Assembly (NCBI GenBank): GCA_039621445.1
Contig: CP154956.1
Location: forward strand, 81,092,474 to 81,156,473
DNA from: Euglena gracilis
Taxonomy: Eukaryota; Euglenida; Euglenophyceae; Euglenales
Length of the DNA: 64,000 nt
Direction of reading: 5' to 3'
Positions 41,701 through 53,021 of this stretch are shown piece by piece. How positions within the stretch are numbered: the first letter of the stretch is position 1; every line of letters starts with the position of its first letter. The position numbers and the translations under genes were made by a program. The notes beneath the pieces are model-generated. The model worked only from the letters and a program-made list of their open reading frames with translations, ran no database searches and had not been told where the DNA came from.

Positions 41701-44700
41701 CTTTCGAGAATGCCTGCACCTGCTCTCCGGGTGCTTCCAAGGGAATCAAAAAGGGAATCAAAAAGAGGGATGTCCCATCCAGAGGTTTTTTTTTTGAGGA
41801 CCCGTGGGGAGGAGGGTCCGGACCGGGACCCACCGGGGGGGGGGGATCGGGGGGACCCACTTTGGGGGTCGCAATGTTGCTGCCCCAAAAAACTTTTCAG
41901 CGCTTCGGAACCTCGGCCCGATTCCCCCCTGGTGGGGGGGGGACTCGGCCGGGGACCCCCCCCCTGCAGTCCCCCCCCAGGTCACGAAACTTAGTTGGCA
42001 TAAAGTCCCCCCATGTTGTCCAGTGGACATTGCAATGTCCACCCCTGAAGCTTCCCAATGAGGCCACCTGGCCTCAAATTTTGGCAGTTTTTTTGTTGCC
42101 TGGGGAGGCAAATAAATCTGTTTCCAGGGTTATGAAATGAAATCTTAAATCTTTCCAGGGTTATGAAATCTTTGAAATGCTGCCTTAGCCAGTGAAAAAG
42201 TTGGGGGTCCAGTGAATAATCCCCCCTGTCCATTTCCCATCTGCTTATGGGGACTGCCAAGCATTCTTTTGAGGGGACCCACTTTACTTGGAGAATTTTA
42301 TATTTTCTTAAACAATCTCTGGTCCCATCCCATGTGAACCATTCACCCAAATTAAATGCAGATCCACTCGTTTAGCTTTGTGCCCCATTCCAACTTCTCT
42401 GAGACCCGAATGCCAGAAAAACAACCTTATTCTGTTCTTGACTTTCTCGACGCTGAACCTCAGAAAGCGCCAACTTCTGGCTGGACCATCCCGGCCACCT
42501 GCAGCGGTGTGGGGGAGGCGGCCGGAGGGCGTCGGCACTCGGGTCCGGGAGTGGCTGCCACTCTCAGAGGGGGTGGCGTGGAGTTGTGTCGGGGAGCCGA
42601 AGAGTGGGGGTGGGGGGCACGACATATGTCGAGGACCCGGGGACTGCTCCTCCTGCTTCCCGCTGGGAGTGGAGGTCGTGGGAACCCTGAGCCAGGTTGG
42701 ATGAAAACCAGCCAGGGGGACAAAATGAATTGGCCGAAGGGGAACGAGATGAGTCTAACCTGGGCCAGCTATTTTGTGGGTCAGCCATTGGCCAGCGGAA
42801 AATGGCCCTGAACTGATGGCGCTCACGACAAAGAATGGGCAGCAATAACGAGAGGGGACGTTTAAGCAGTCCCCGGGACGTCACAGGTGTTGCGACATAT
42901 TCGGCGGTCACGGTCACTGGGACTTGGGGGTGGGATAGCCGCCGGGAGGGATGGGTGGCAACTCCCCTGTCCCCCGCCAACCAGCACAATTATCAACACA
43001 AATGATAACAAATCACAGAGGTTCCTTGCAAGGGCAGGAAATGCCTAACACAGCCCTTTCTGAATGCAGTTGCCATCTACCGAAACCACCTTCTTTGTTC
43101 AGCTGGCATTGCACAGGTGCTGGTATTTGGCGATGATAGTTCCGTTAGTCCCTGGGACAGCACTCCATCTAAAGGGATATCCCCATAGGGTGAAAACTGG
43201 GGGCTTAAAAAGCTATTTATTCTTATTTTTCTGTTGACATGGTCTGGTTTCGTTGGTTCGTTCAACATCTCATTGAGATTTTTTTTGAATTATTTTCGTG
43301 GGAGGGGGAAAGGTCAGTGGGCTGGACATGGGAGGCTGCAGGTGGCAGCGTCGGCAGCGGTGCCACCCCGCCAGCGTGGACAAACGCTTGCACTGAAGAG
43401 TAGCCGGGAGCAGGGACACGGGGCCGTCGCTACGAAATTGGGGGGGCTGTTGGGGCCCACGGCCTCATAACCCCCACAAGCAGAGGAAGCGTGGGCACAG
43501 GTCCTTGCGGTGGTGGGGGGGGGTGCAGTTGCCCTCCTCTTCAGGCTGGGCAGGAGGTGTTCTGGTATGGCGAGATGAGACGGTCCGTGTGCAGACGGGA
43601 GTTCTAAAGGGACATCCAGGCGGAAATGGGGGGGGGGGTATTCACATGGTCTGGTTGGTTCCCATTTCATTTTTTTGAATTATTTTTGTGGGAACAGTGG
43701 CACATGGGACTGCGTCGGCAGCGTCGCAGCGGTGCCCCGGGGCGTGTGCACTCCGACCCCCGGGGCAGGACCAGTGCGTCGCTTCCACCACGCAAACATG
43801 TGAATGTCGCATATCTGCCATTTGTTCACGTGTGCGCCTGCACGCGCCTTGCATAACCCCCTAATAGAAGCACGGTGCGCTTGTAGCGGACCACCGCCTT
43901 CGGCGGGGGGGGGGTGCACTTTTATTTGGACCCTGCGCTGCGGCCCCGTGCTGTTCTATAGGGGGGGGGGGTCCGCCCCCCTGCGGGCCAGGAGGGGGGG
44001 GGGTGGGGGGACACCCCCACCCCCCCCATAACATCGGGTCAGGGTGCCATTTTCGGCCCGGCGCAAGCGCCGCCGAAAAAATTTGACCCCCAAAACGACC
44101 ACAGTGCCATTTGGGCACTGGGCAAAAATTGGCCAAAAAATGCAAAAAATTTTCGGCGCGAAGCGCCAGGAAAAATTGACCCTGGGGGGGCCCCGAGGGT
44201 CGGTCCGGACCCCTCTGCAGGTGTCCGAACCCCCCCTGCGGGCCAGGATGGGGGACCCCCACCTAAACCATACGCCCTCCTTATATCGAACCCTGGGGCA
44301 GTGCTTCTATTGACTCAAATGCAGACATGTGTTATGGCCTCGACCATCACATCTGGTAAACTCCATAACTCCATAGGTCATTGGCCAATGGCAAGAGCGC
44401 TGCACATAGATGCTCACATAGAGCCAGGGTGAACACACACCGACAGCTCATGTGTCCTGGCATGGCTTGCCTCACTTCAGGAAAAGCCTGGCAGTGCAGT
44501 GCTGGCAGTGGCGACACAACACAGCGCAGTTGCAGTGCGGCACAGTGCATGAGAATGACAATGCAGTGCGTTTGGGTGGAGAACCAAGAGGAATGGCAGT
44601 GAAGTGGCAGATGCAGTGCAGTCACAATGCAGTGCAATTCAGTGTAGTGAAAGCCACGGGCGTGAAATGAGGCAAGCGGCTTGCCGCAAGCCCCAAACAT

Positions 44701-47700
44701 CATATTGTCCAAAACAACATTTGACACATATGATACAGAAGGAGGCGGCGGACGGGGATGCGACATGACGACCACCGGCAGCTCGGGGTCGAAGTCCACC
44801 GGGGTGTTGGTCCGGTTGCGGGACCCGGCAGGGCTGTACTGGGGGAAGGGGAGGCCGCCGCGGCCGGAGTTGCGGTAGGCGGGCGGGTGGGCGTCGCTGA
44901 GGAGCGCCAGGGCCCGCCCGTCGGGGAGGACGGCCCGGAGCGGGGAGCGGGGCGGGGCGTCGGCGTCGGGCTGGGAGCAGGGTTTGATATAAGGACAGGT
45001 GGGGGGGGGTTCTCGGACCCCCCCCCCTGCGGGCCAGGAGGGGGGGGGGTGGGGGGGGACACCCCCCCCTCCTGAACAGGTGCGCGGTCAGGGTGGCCGA
45101 AAATTTTTGACCCCCCAAAACGACCAAAAGTGCCATTTTGGGCACTTTTCGGGCAAAAATGTGCCAAAAATGCAAAAAATTTTCGGCGCAAAGCGGCGGA
45201 GGAAAAAATTGACCCTTTTTGGGGGGGGGTCTGGGGAACCCCCCCCCCCCCCCCCAGGGTCGGTCCGGACCCCCTGGCAGGTGGGGGGGGGGGGGCCGGA
45301 CCCCCCTGCGGGCCAGGAGGGGGGGGGGGGACACCCCCCACCTAAACCATGTACGCCCTCCTTGTATCAAACCCTGGCTGGGAGGCCCGGCGCTGGGGAA
45401 ACGGCCCGTAGGGGGACCGCCACTGCGACCTGCGAGGGCCGTGGGACGCACTGCGTCATACAAGGAACAAGGATGGGCAACACACCGCCCTGCGAACACA
45501 CACACACACCCACCCACCCACCCACCCACGCACGCACGCACGCCACACACACACACACACACAGACACACACACACACACAGACACACACGCACACACAC
45601 AGACACACACACAAACACACACACACACACAAACACACGCGCACGCGTGCACATACACGCACACACATAATGGACAGCAAAAAACAGCAAATATACACCA
45701 ACGATATCGAAAAAATACAGAATAAATAGAACAGCAACAACAGCAACAATAAAAATATGGATAAAGTTGATGCGCCATCTGGAACTTCGAATCGGAAGCA
45801 AAGTTCCAAAGTATGCAGGTGGTCACTTTGAGGACGGGACAGTGCCAGATGCCAATCAAACCACATACTTGCGGGGGCTCCATCGGTGCGGCAGGTCGTC
45901 CTCCAACAGGGCGGTCACCTCCTCACGCAGCGCTGCGATGTCCACCTCTCTCGACCGGCGGGGCGACTCTCTCGACTCGGCGTATCGCTGTGGAACATAT
46001 GATAATTTGGGGGCACATCGTTATATCCATGCTATTGCCTTCGTCATTATCATGCCATACCCATCATATCATACCACAAATGTTCTTGGTCATTGAAAAC
46101 CCGAGGGCAAAAAAATGCATGTTGATGGGCCCAGTGGAGCGCTTCCGGGCGGTGTTTGCAGCGAGTGAATTTGAAGCCCGGTGAATTCCACCATGATGCC
46201 ATGATGCCAACCCCAGAATGGCATCCCGGCTGGTGTTGCATTCCCAGTGACAAGCCAACACACCGACTCGTATGGTGGTGATGCGCGGTAATCAACGTCG
46301 TGGAGCGGGGACCCCGGGCGACGCTGCGGATAATATGCTGGCTTTGGGGCTGGGCCCCTGCTGTGCCATATGCCACCGGCCTGGGACGACTCTTCGGTTC
46401 TTGGGTCGCAAAGGACCTTCTGCATGGCAACGGACGCCTACAAAAAAAGCCAGAGGATGCGCCATGCATTCATCAACCCTCCCCGCCCAACCGCCAGCAG
46501 GGGCCCCACCGACTGGGAGCGCCGAGGCGGAGGGGTGGGTGGAGGAGACCGGGCGCGGGGCGGCCCCAGAGCCGGGGGGACGAGCCTCGCCTGCCACAGC
46601 CCGGGGGGGGGGGGGTCTGAGTCGGTCAAACCACGTCTGAGGCGGGCGACGATGATGACGAAGCCAGAGGGAGACCCGCCCACCGAGCACACCGTCAACA
46701 GAAAAAGGGCGGCAGAGGTTTTGGGGGGGGGGGGGGCAGCCCTCGGCCCTGGACGCTGTGGGGGACCGGAGGGGAGGGCGAGGGGGACTGCCGGCCCCCG
46801 ATTTGGGTTTGGGTCGGCTTTGTGCCGGTTGGGGGGCGGCGGCCGGGATGGCGGGTTCCTCCGGTTCAGGCAGGTCGTACGGCTCGATCTGGATGGCTGG
46901 GAAACCTGAGAGGAGGAGCCCCAAAACCTGCAGGAGGTCTGCCAGCCAACACATTTTCCCACAGCCAGCAATCCCTCCGGGGGGTCCCTCCGGGGGGTTA
47001 TCTTGGTTGTTGCAGGTGTGCCAAAAGTTGTATTTGTTAATCATGATTCTGCCAATCCGAAAGCCGACATCATCCGCACAATTATTCGGGTGGGCCACTT
47101 CGACAATTTGATTAAACCCAAATTGGTTTTTTTTTGCTGTTTTCTTAATAAAAAAAAACCTTCCCAATGATGCTGAAAGCTTCGTGGAAGGGATAAAGAT
47201 CCCATGATGGCGTGTTGTGGGGGGGGCCAATGCGCAGGAATATTTTCCACCTGCAAATCACTCTGGACGACTTCCAAAGGGAAAAATAGTGTTGAAGGTC
47301 CCGAACACGTTTGTTTGTATGTACTGTGTGAATATTATATGAACATACTGAAAGTTTTCCTCTCACTCAGATTTTGAGCTGCGCCATTGTCAAAAGAAAT
47401 GCAAAGCCCACTGCTGGCCCAAAATGCAAGTGGTGAAAGCGACCCTTACTTTTGATCAGTACAAGCAATACTCAAAAAAAAATGGGATGGGGGAAAATGA
47501 TATTTTTTTCAAAAAAAGAACAGATTAATAGTAATTTAATCTTGTTCGTAACTTCGAAACTGTAACTTCGTTTTTTAATCAATTGGTGTTACTTGGACAG
47601 CAGGGTACCCGCATCCGCCGTTGGGTGAGGGTAGAGGAATGCAGAGGGCCGCGGCGACGTAGTGGGATTGGCGGGCCCTCCCGGTCGGTCCACGGGGGCA

Positions 47701-50115
47701 GGGGCTGGGCTCGGGATGGGGGCGTGGGCTAGCTGGGGGACTGGGTTGACGGCAGCGCACAGGTTTGGCACACAATGGAAGTGGTGGTGTGGGTGCGTTT
47801 GCATCCTGGTGTATCCATACGTGGCTAAATCGCCCCCCCCCCAAATCTGGAGGGAGCTCCGCTGAACTAAAATTTGAGCCAGCTTCGCGGATGTCCGAGG
47901 AGGGGGAGGGTTGGAAACTTATGGGACAATCCCTGATTTTCTTTGAAAGAAATCTTCAAAAACTGCTCATTTTTAATTTTTTCTTATCTAACTTTTATGT
48001 GGAAAACACCAAAACATCCAAAAATATGCAGTATGCTCAAAAATGAGGAAAAAACGCGTTGTTTTGTTCATTTTCCAGCGCACAGTGCCGGAAGAGATTT
48101 TTTGGCTGTTTTCTTGGAAACTGCCAAAGGGGTGGGGGACACCGCCTCCCATCATCTGTGAGTGGGGGAAGAGGGCTTGTCCAAACGGGGGGTGGTCGGG
48201 ACCTCCCCCCACCTACCTCAATACCAATAGGCTTCCCATCTATCCCTGGCCAGCCTGGCGCATCTGGGCCGAGCAGAAAACTTTTTCGGTACAAAGCACC
48301 AGAAATTTTTGCAGGAGAGGGGTTGCAATGGGCAAAAACCGTGTTATTGAAGGTTGTCTGGGGGGGGGGGGTGATCACCCGAAAATTTTGGCCGAAAAAA
48401 AACACACAACCCAGCTGGATTTGGCCTTTTCTCTCAAGTTTAGGCACCAGCCGACCGAATCGCAGGCAGTGTCACAAACCAAATGCAATCGCACATGCAT
48501 GTGCATACACCCCCCCCACCTATAAGAAACCCGTTTCTAATATGGTGGGTTTCCAAAAATTGGCCTGAGGGGTTTCTCATAGGTGGGGATTTTTTATAGG
48601 TGTGGGTTTCTTATAGGTGGGTTTCAATGTCCGAAAAATCTTTGAGCCAACAAAAGGCCAAAAGTGGCCCAAAACAGTCAAAAATTTCCTTTCGGCGCCT
48701 TCGGCGCCGAAGGAAAATGGGGGGTTTCTTACAGATGGGGGGGTTTACGTGCCTGGCCGTGACACCACCCCCCCCTGTCCCTAACAGACGTGCGGCGCCG
48801 CCGCACGGGCAGGGACCAAAGTGGAAGGCGGCGGTCCATTACAATTTTGATGGGACGCACTCCTGATGCCAGAGGCGATGCAGGCGTATGGTTCGCCTGA
48901 GGAAGGAACACGCACTCAGTCGGCCTCGAAACTTTGGGAATGGCAGTCTATCATCATTCATTCGGCCCAAGCGCCGAGGAGGACTGTGTGCTGGGTGTTG
49001 CACTCATACACAACCCGGCTCTGGGACCACGCGAGTCCTCTCACCAGGCACCAAACATTTATTGGGACTTTTTTGCTGGTTGCAATGCGGTGGGGCCCCC
49101 GGGGGGGAGCGTCTCCTCCAGCTTAAGAAAACCCCTGGACAAGGGCTGGATAAGATGTGTGCGCTGCTGGCACCTGACCTGGGGGGTCCAGCCAGCCCTT
49201 TTTTCCAGCCCCCCCCCCCCCCCTCAACCCCGCCCCCTGGGGGGGGTCCAACCAACACCTCTTTCTGGCCAGCACCTCACCCCCCTTCCCTAGAACCCAA
49301 GAACTCCACGAGAAACTTTAGGCTTGTGTGATTCCTGTTTCCAATCGACCAATTTTGAAGTTGAATTTTTGCAATCCCAAGCTTTCTTTCACCTTTGCCA
49401 GCCAATACCTCATTCGAGGTGTGAAAAGGTGTCTTGTCTCCCCCCAGCACCATTTTTGACCATTTTTAAACACTTTTTCAAAAATTTTCGGCACGTTGCT
49501 CCGAAAACGCCGGACCCTCCAAAAAGGGGCTGGCTAGCAGGGCTAGCAGCACCCCCCCCCCCGATGGGGGTGCTGTTGTGGCTGGGCTGGGCCAAAATCG
49601 GAGCTGGCTGCAGCAACCCCCCCCCCCACCGGGGCTGCAAAACCTTAAAGAGAGGTATGTTCCCAAAACCTGCTGTCGACATGCCCCAACGACTGATTGT
49701 GGCCAAGCCCGGCCCGGCTCAGGTCCAGCCGGGGTCCAGCCCCCCCCCCCCCCCAGGGGGGGCTAGGCAGCCCAAATTTCTATCCCTAGCCCAGCACCCC
49801 CCTCCCTGGGCCCTTAAAGAGATGTATGTTTGGGCATGGGGACCACCATGGGGATCACTTGCTGTCCTCACTTGCTAGGAACACCACAGGGCTTCGCCTG
49901 CGTGGCCTATGGGCTCGATGCGGAGGGGGCTGGCGAAAGCCGGGATGGCGGCCGGCGCGGGGGCAGGGGGGCCGGCGTCCGTGAAGGGTCGATATGGAGT
50001 GATGACGGGGGCGGGGGCGGGGGTGGGCGTCGGCGGAGGGGGCTGGCGGCTGGGCCGCGGCTCGATTCAGTGGCAGCCTTTCTGTCTAACTCTCCGAGGT
50101 TGGTGTGTCATCAAA

Positions 50116-50184
<69 letters not shown>

Positions 50185-50558
50185 TGTGTGTGTGTTGTGT
50201 GGGTGGCGTGTGTGTGTGTGTGTGGGTGGGTGGGTGGGTGGGTGGGTGGGTGGGTGGTGTGTGTGTGTGGGTGGGTGGTGTGTGTGTGGGTGGTGTGGTG
50301 TATATACGTTTGTGTGTGTGTGTGTGTGCGTGCGTGTGTGCGTGCATGTGCGTGTGTGTCGGTGCGTGCATGTGCGCGCATTCCGTGTGCATGCATGCGA
50401 GTGTGTGCACGGGTGTGCAAGCGTGTGCGCGCGCAGTATGGGCCGTGGCCCTGCTGGGAGCCGAGGTGTTGCTCCGCGGTGGGGGCCGGGGGGTCTGCTG
50501 GCGGGGCGGGGGGCGGGTGCCGCTCCCGGCGGCGGAACACGGACTTGCAGCCGCCCAT
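38498..50558 (-). CDS. Proline-rich protein with myristoylation-type N-terminus (gene F)
   Basis: A multi-exon gene, probably 600-900 residues. N-terminus MGGCKSVFRRRERHPPPAPP (50558-50454). Well-placed exons: 45869-45987, 45376-45429 joined to 44737-44969, about 41215-41412, 38928-39162, about 38498-38704 (stop TGA at 38498). Probable exons: about 49890-50062 (VITPYRPFTDAGPPAPAPAA), 47593-47770 (PVPQLAHAPIPSPAPAPVDR), 46745-46905 (IQIEPYDLPEPEEPAIPAAA), 46500-46610, 43700-43800, 43476-43568, 43331-43400 and 42505-42640. It is mostly Pro/Ala/Ser/Thr, probably disordered, with one coiled-coil-like segment at 45869-45987. Gly2, Cys4 and Ser6 fit N-myristoylation and palmitoylation, so a membrane or pellicle location is plausible. 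No family recognised; two genes are not excluded. Confidence 0.6.
38709..38815. repeat. (GT)n then (GC)n microsatellite
   Basis: About 45 bp of GT followed by alternating CG and GTGCGCGCGC, all alternating purine/pyrimidine. It touches the last exon of gene F. Confidence 0.95.
38928..39162 (-). CDS. Exon of gene F
   Basis: 235 nt from GAACAG/ATGCTG to CTGCTT/GTAGATG, both conventional. LRGEGPEGCPAPIGPFNALE, YRGQADSSPLRVAMERNAAV, SSAPNSLTRSNRSLSTDHIP, VDMIVKVSRACNC. GC3 is about 72%. The plus strand is also open but less biased. Confidence 0.65.
39163..41214. other. Long intron of gene F
   Basis: AT-rich (39170-40450), then a block of CACTTTTGGCC / TGGCCACTTTTG repeats at 40630-40920 resembling 10380-10760. 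A GGCCGACGCGCGATCAGGGC palindromic patch lies near 40970. No exon seen. Confidence 0.5.
41215..41412 (-). CDS. Thr/Tyr/Pro repeat exon of gene F
   Basis: VPAPAPQPAMATTTTTTTTY, PAPSSAAHPSTSTTYPAYPT, TTIYPAASPSAYSATTPPAP. Entered after GGCAGCAG and left at ATGTG/GGTCAG. The (ACC)n run encoding eight Thr is a coding microsatellite. A low-complexity TYPA-type segment fits a disordered scaffold. Confidence 0.7.
43235..43700. repeat. Direct duplication of an exon-edge segment in gene F
   Basis: ACATGGTCTGGTTNCGTTGG...TTTTTTTGAATTATTTTCGTGGGA (43236-43305) recurs as CACATGGTCTGGTTGGTTCC...TTTTTTTGAATTATTTTTGTGGGA (43645-43693). In both copies it is followed by GCAGCGTCGGCAGCGGTG-like coding text (about 43345 and 43710). 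Confidence 0.75.
44737..45429 (-). CDS. Exon of gene F split by a family IV intron
   Basis: 45376-45429 begins SQWRSPYGPFPQRRASQ. After removal of 44978-45375 with one CTCCCAGC repeat it continues PDADAPPRSPLRAVLPDGRA, LALLSDAHPPAYRNSGRGGL, PFPQYSPAGSRNRTNTPVDF, DPELPVVVMSHPRPPPPS. Phase agrees with the GTATGT donor of the preceding exon at 45869. GC3 is near 100%. The donor is CCTTCT/GTATCA. Confidence 0.8.
44978..45375 (-). mobile_element. Family IV element acting as intron, 398 bp
   Basis: Perfect direct repeats GCTGGGAG at 44970-44977 and 45376-45383. Ends CAGGGTTTGATATAAGG and TTGTATCAAACCCTG. Very similar throughout to 33846-34230. It lies inside a single open coding segment, so its removal is needed to read gene F. 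Confidence 0.92.
45497..45665. repeat. (CA)n microsatellite with ACCC units
   Basis: About 170 bp of CACACA with interspersed CCACCC and AGACAC units, in the gene F intron between exons 45869 and 45429. Confidence 0.95.
45869..45987 (-). CDS. Charged helical exon of gene F
   Basis: 119 nt between CCACAG/CGATAC and CGCAA/GTATGT: RYAESRESPRRSREVDIAAL then REEVTALLEDDLPHRWSPR. Heptad-like hydrophobics (IAALREEVTALL) suggest a short coiled coil, the only clearly structured part of this protein. Confidence 0.8.
46906..47592. other. Intron of gene F
   Basis: No exon seen. CCTCCGGGGGGTCCCTCCGGGGGGT is a small direct repeat (46974-46998). The remainder is AT-rich with A-runs. Confidence 0.5.
47771..49889. 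other. Introns of gene F; one weak exon candidate
   Basis: Elements here include GTGGGTTTCTTATAGGTGGGTT units (48520-48745) around a GGCGCCTTCGGCGCC hairpin (48693-48708), and elements with CCCCAGCTTAAGAAAACCCC (49118) and CTTAAAGAGATGTATGTT (49812) ends. Minus strand 48775-48860 (DRRLPLWSLPVRRRRTSVR) is GC3-rich but lacks splice support. Confidence 0.4.
50119..50440. repeat. (CT)n, (GT)n and (GGGT)n microsatellite
   Basis: CT for about 35 bp, then GT and GGTGGG units for nearly 300 bp. It fills the first intron of gene F. Confidence 0.95.
50454..50558 (-). CDS. First exon of gene F, acylation signal
   Basis: 35 codons, GC3 near 100%: MGGCKSVFRRRERHPPPAPP then ADPPAPTAEQHLGSQ. Gly2 and Ser6 match the myristoyl transferase pattern, Cys4 is a palmitoylation candidate, and the Arg cluster at 9-13 would strengthen membrane contact. 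Upstream lies CTCCCCAG/GACCC and a tiny ATG-TGA frame. The 3' border is CAG/CAGGGCC, noncanonical. Confidence 0.75.
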
Positions 50559-51042
50559 GGGCGGGGGCGCTCACATGGGTCCTGGGGAGTGGAGGGCAGC
50601 AGAGGGGTACGAGAGATCAAAAATGACTGTGTGACTGACGTTGTGTTCACGTTCTGAAAGGAAATTGCAATCAACTGGCAATCAATGACCGGAGCACCTT
50701 TCTTGAATGAACTCCATCGAACAAAGGGGGAATATTGATTTTTTCCCGAACAATGTGGAAAAATTTTGCGGCCTCTGCCAAAAAGGCACGGAAATAAAAT
50801 GGCATGGAAATATTGGCAGGATTTTTTTCTGCCAATTTTTTTCTATACCACTTTTTTCGGCAGCCAATCCCCCCCTGTTCACAAAAACAACAACAACTCT
50901 CCTTCACGCTGGTTTTGCATGTTTCAAATGCATGACCATTTAACGTGTGACTATTGGCTTCTCCAATGCACACTAAACCAAAATCACACATTGGGGATGT
51001 GCATGAGATGGGAGTCTTTGAAAGTGGGAAATATATATGTAT

Positions 51043-51075
<33 letters not shown>

Positions 51076-51276
51076 ATGTCATTGGACGAAATCCCAAATG
51101 GGAAAGCGCAATCCAAACTGTTCGTGCTTCATCGACTGTGCAAAGGGTGATGGGACCACAAACGACTTAGAAACAGACAATGATGGGAGGAATTTACAAA
51201 CAGATAGTGTCAGCCGTTGGGGGAGGTACACTAAACAAGTATGCCAGACAGAATGCAATGGCGGTGGCCCAGAGGG
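50559..51276. other. Intergenic spacer DRC3 to gene F
   Basis: 718 bp. Contains a short (CA)n(TA)n tract (51042-51074) and otherwise unremarkable AT-rich text. It carries the DRC3 3' end and the gene F leader acceptor. Confidence 0.6.
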
Positions 51277-52962
51277 TCAAGGAGCGTAGCTGCTGTAATA
51301 CGAGCTCTCGTCCTGGTCGAGGTAGGAGTTGATCTCCTGCGTGACCAGCGACACATACATGTTGATCCGACGCAGGGAAGGGCCAACGGCACCCCAACCT
51401 TCCATATATTAAAGTGGACTTGTCCCATTTCGGCAGTTCCGTGGCTTCAGGGGAAAAAAACTGAGCTCTGGAATTGAAAAACAATTTGAAAGAATTCCGG
51501 GGGGGGGGGCTGGCATGAGAACTTGAGGTGTACGCCATGGAAAAACACATCCAACTGTACGGTCTCCGCGACGGCCCCGCCCTGTGTTCTGTCACACGGT
51601 TGCGGTTGCGCTCGTGCTCCTCCCGCAGGTGTTGGTGGTAGAGCCCCGCCAGGCCCCACCACTGCACCAGCGCTGTACGGGAAGGCCTGGTGGGGGGGGG
51701 TCGACCCCTCCATCCACCATACCATTTTCATAGATTTTTTGAGAACAAATCCACCCGGCGCCGAAAGCACGGGGAAATATTTTTTGGGGTCGAAAATTGG
51801 TGCTCCCAGAAATACTGGAGCAGGTGGTGGGGGGGTGGTCGACCTGGCTGTTTGGCCGATTCCTGTTCTGCCCTGGGTCCCATCCCCACGCCACCCCCCC
51901 CACCCCCGCCATGCCACGGACTGCGGGCTCAGGCGGTCAGGTGGGGCCTGCCCTCGTCCAGCGCCTTCTTCTCGTTGCTGATCAGCTGCTCCTCCTTCGC
52001 GTACATCTTTTGCTCGTGGGCCTCGTGGGACTGCAAGGAGGGGGCGGAGATGCACCCTTGGGTGGAATAAGACAAGGTATGGACAGGGGCGGAACTGCGA
52101 ACACACCAGTGGCCGTTTATTCTGCATGGTACAAAACACTTCAATTGTGCCTCCAGCTGTTTGACGTATTGTGCGGAGGTCATTTTGCAACTCTTATTGT
52201 GCAAATGCTTTTCCGTGCTTCACGTCTGTGACCGTGATTGCAATGATGGGCAGCCACTCCAGAAAGAGGAAAGAACCAGATCAAATTGTCCAAAACAGAC
52301 TCATCTTGTACAAATAATAAGCCTGCACCACACAGATGTCAACCTGAATGTAGGCGTCAGGCATCACAGGGGTTCTAGTGTGGTATAACCCACGGCCTTC
52401 CTCTTGGGAAAAGGATATGCCGCTGACTCAGACCTCGTTCACCATCTTCATGATGTCCTCGCGGTTGTCCAGCAGGGAGAGGACTTGGCGGCTTGCGTCG
52501 TCGATGAAATCGGTGTTACCCGCCTGGGCCATGAAGAGAACCATGCACCCCAAAGAAAGGGAACAGGACAAGGCAAAACCAATTTGTGTCGTCATGCCAC
52601 CTTGATGCTCGTGCGCAGCTGAACAAAGGAATGATTTGAATAAATCAAACAAATTGCCAAATGATAGTTCTTTTTGAGGGTACATAGAACACCAGAGCTC
52701 CTCAGGGAAAGCTGATATGTAGGGAAGGGGGTTTCAAAGATCTGAAAAGAAACAAATTTCGGCCGAGTCACCCGCGCGTGGCCGGATTTCTGCTGCGAGA
52801 CTCCTGGATTCAACAAACGTGAAAGATGAGAAAAGAGCCAGCTGCCAGACAGGGAAGAAGAAAGAAAGAGGGTAGGTGAAAGAATGATGTGAGACTCCCC
52901 AATACACACACACACACATGCACGCATGCACGCGCGTGCACACACACACACACACACACACA

Positions 52963-53021
<59 letters not shown>

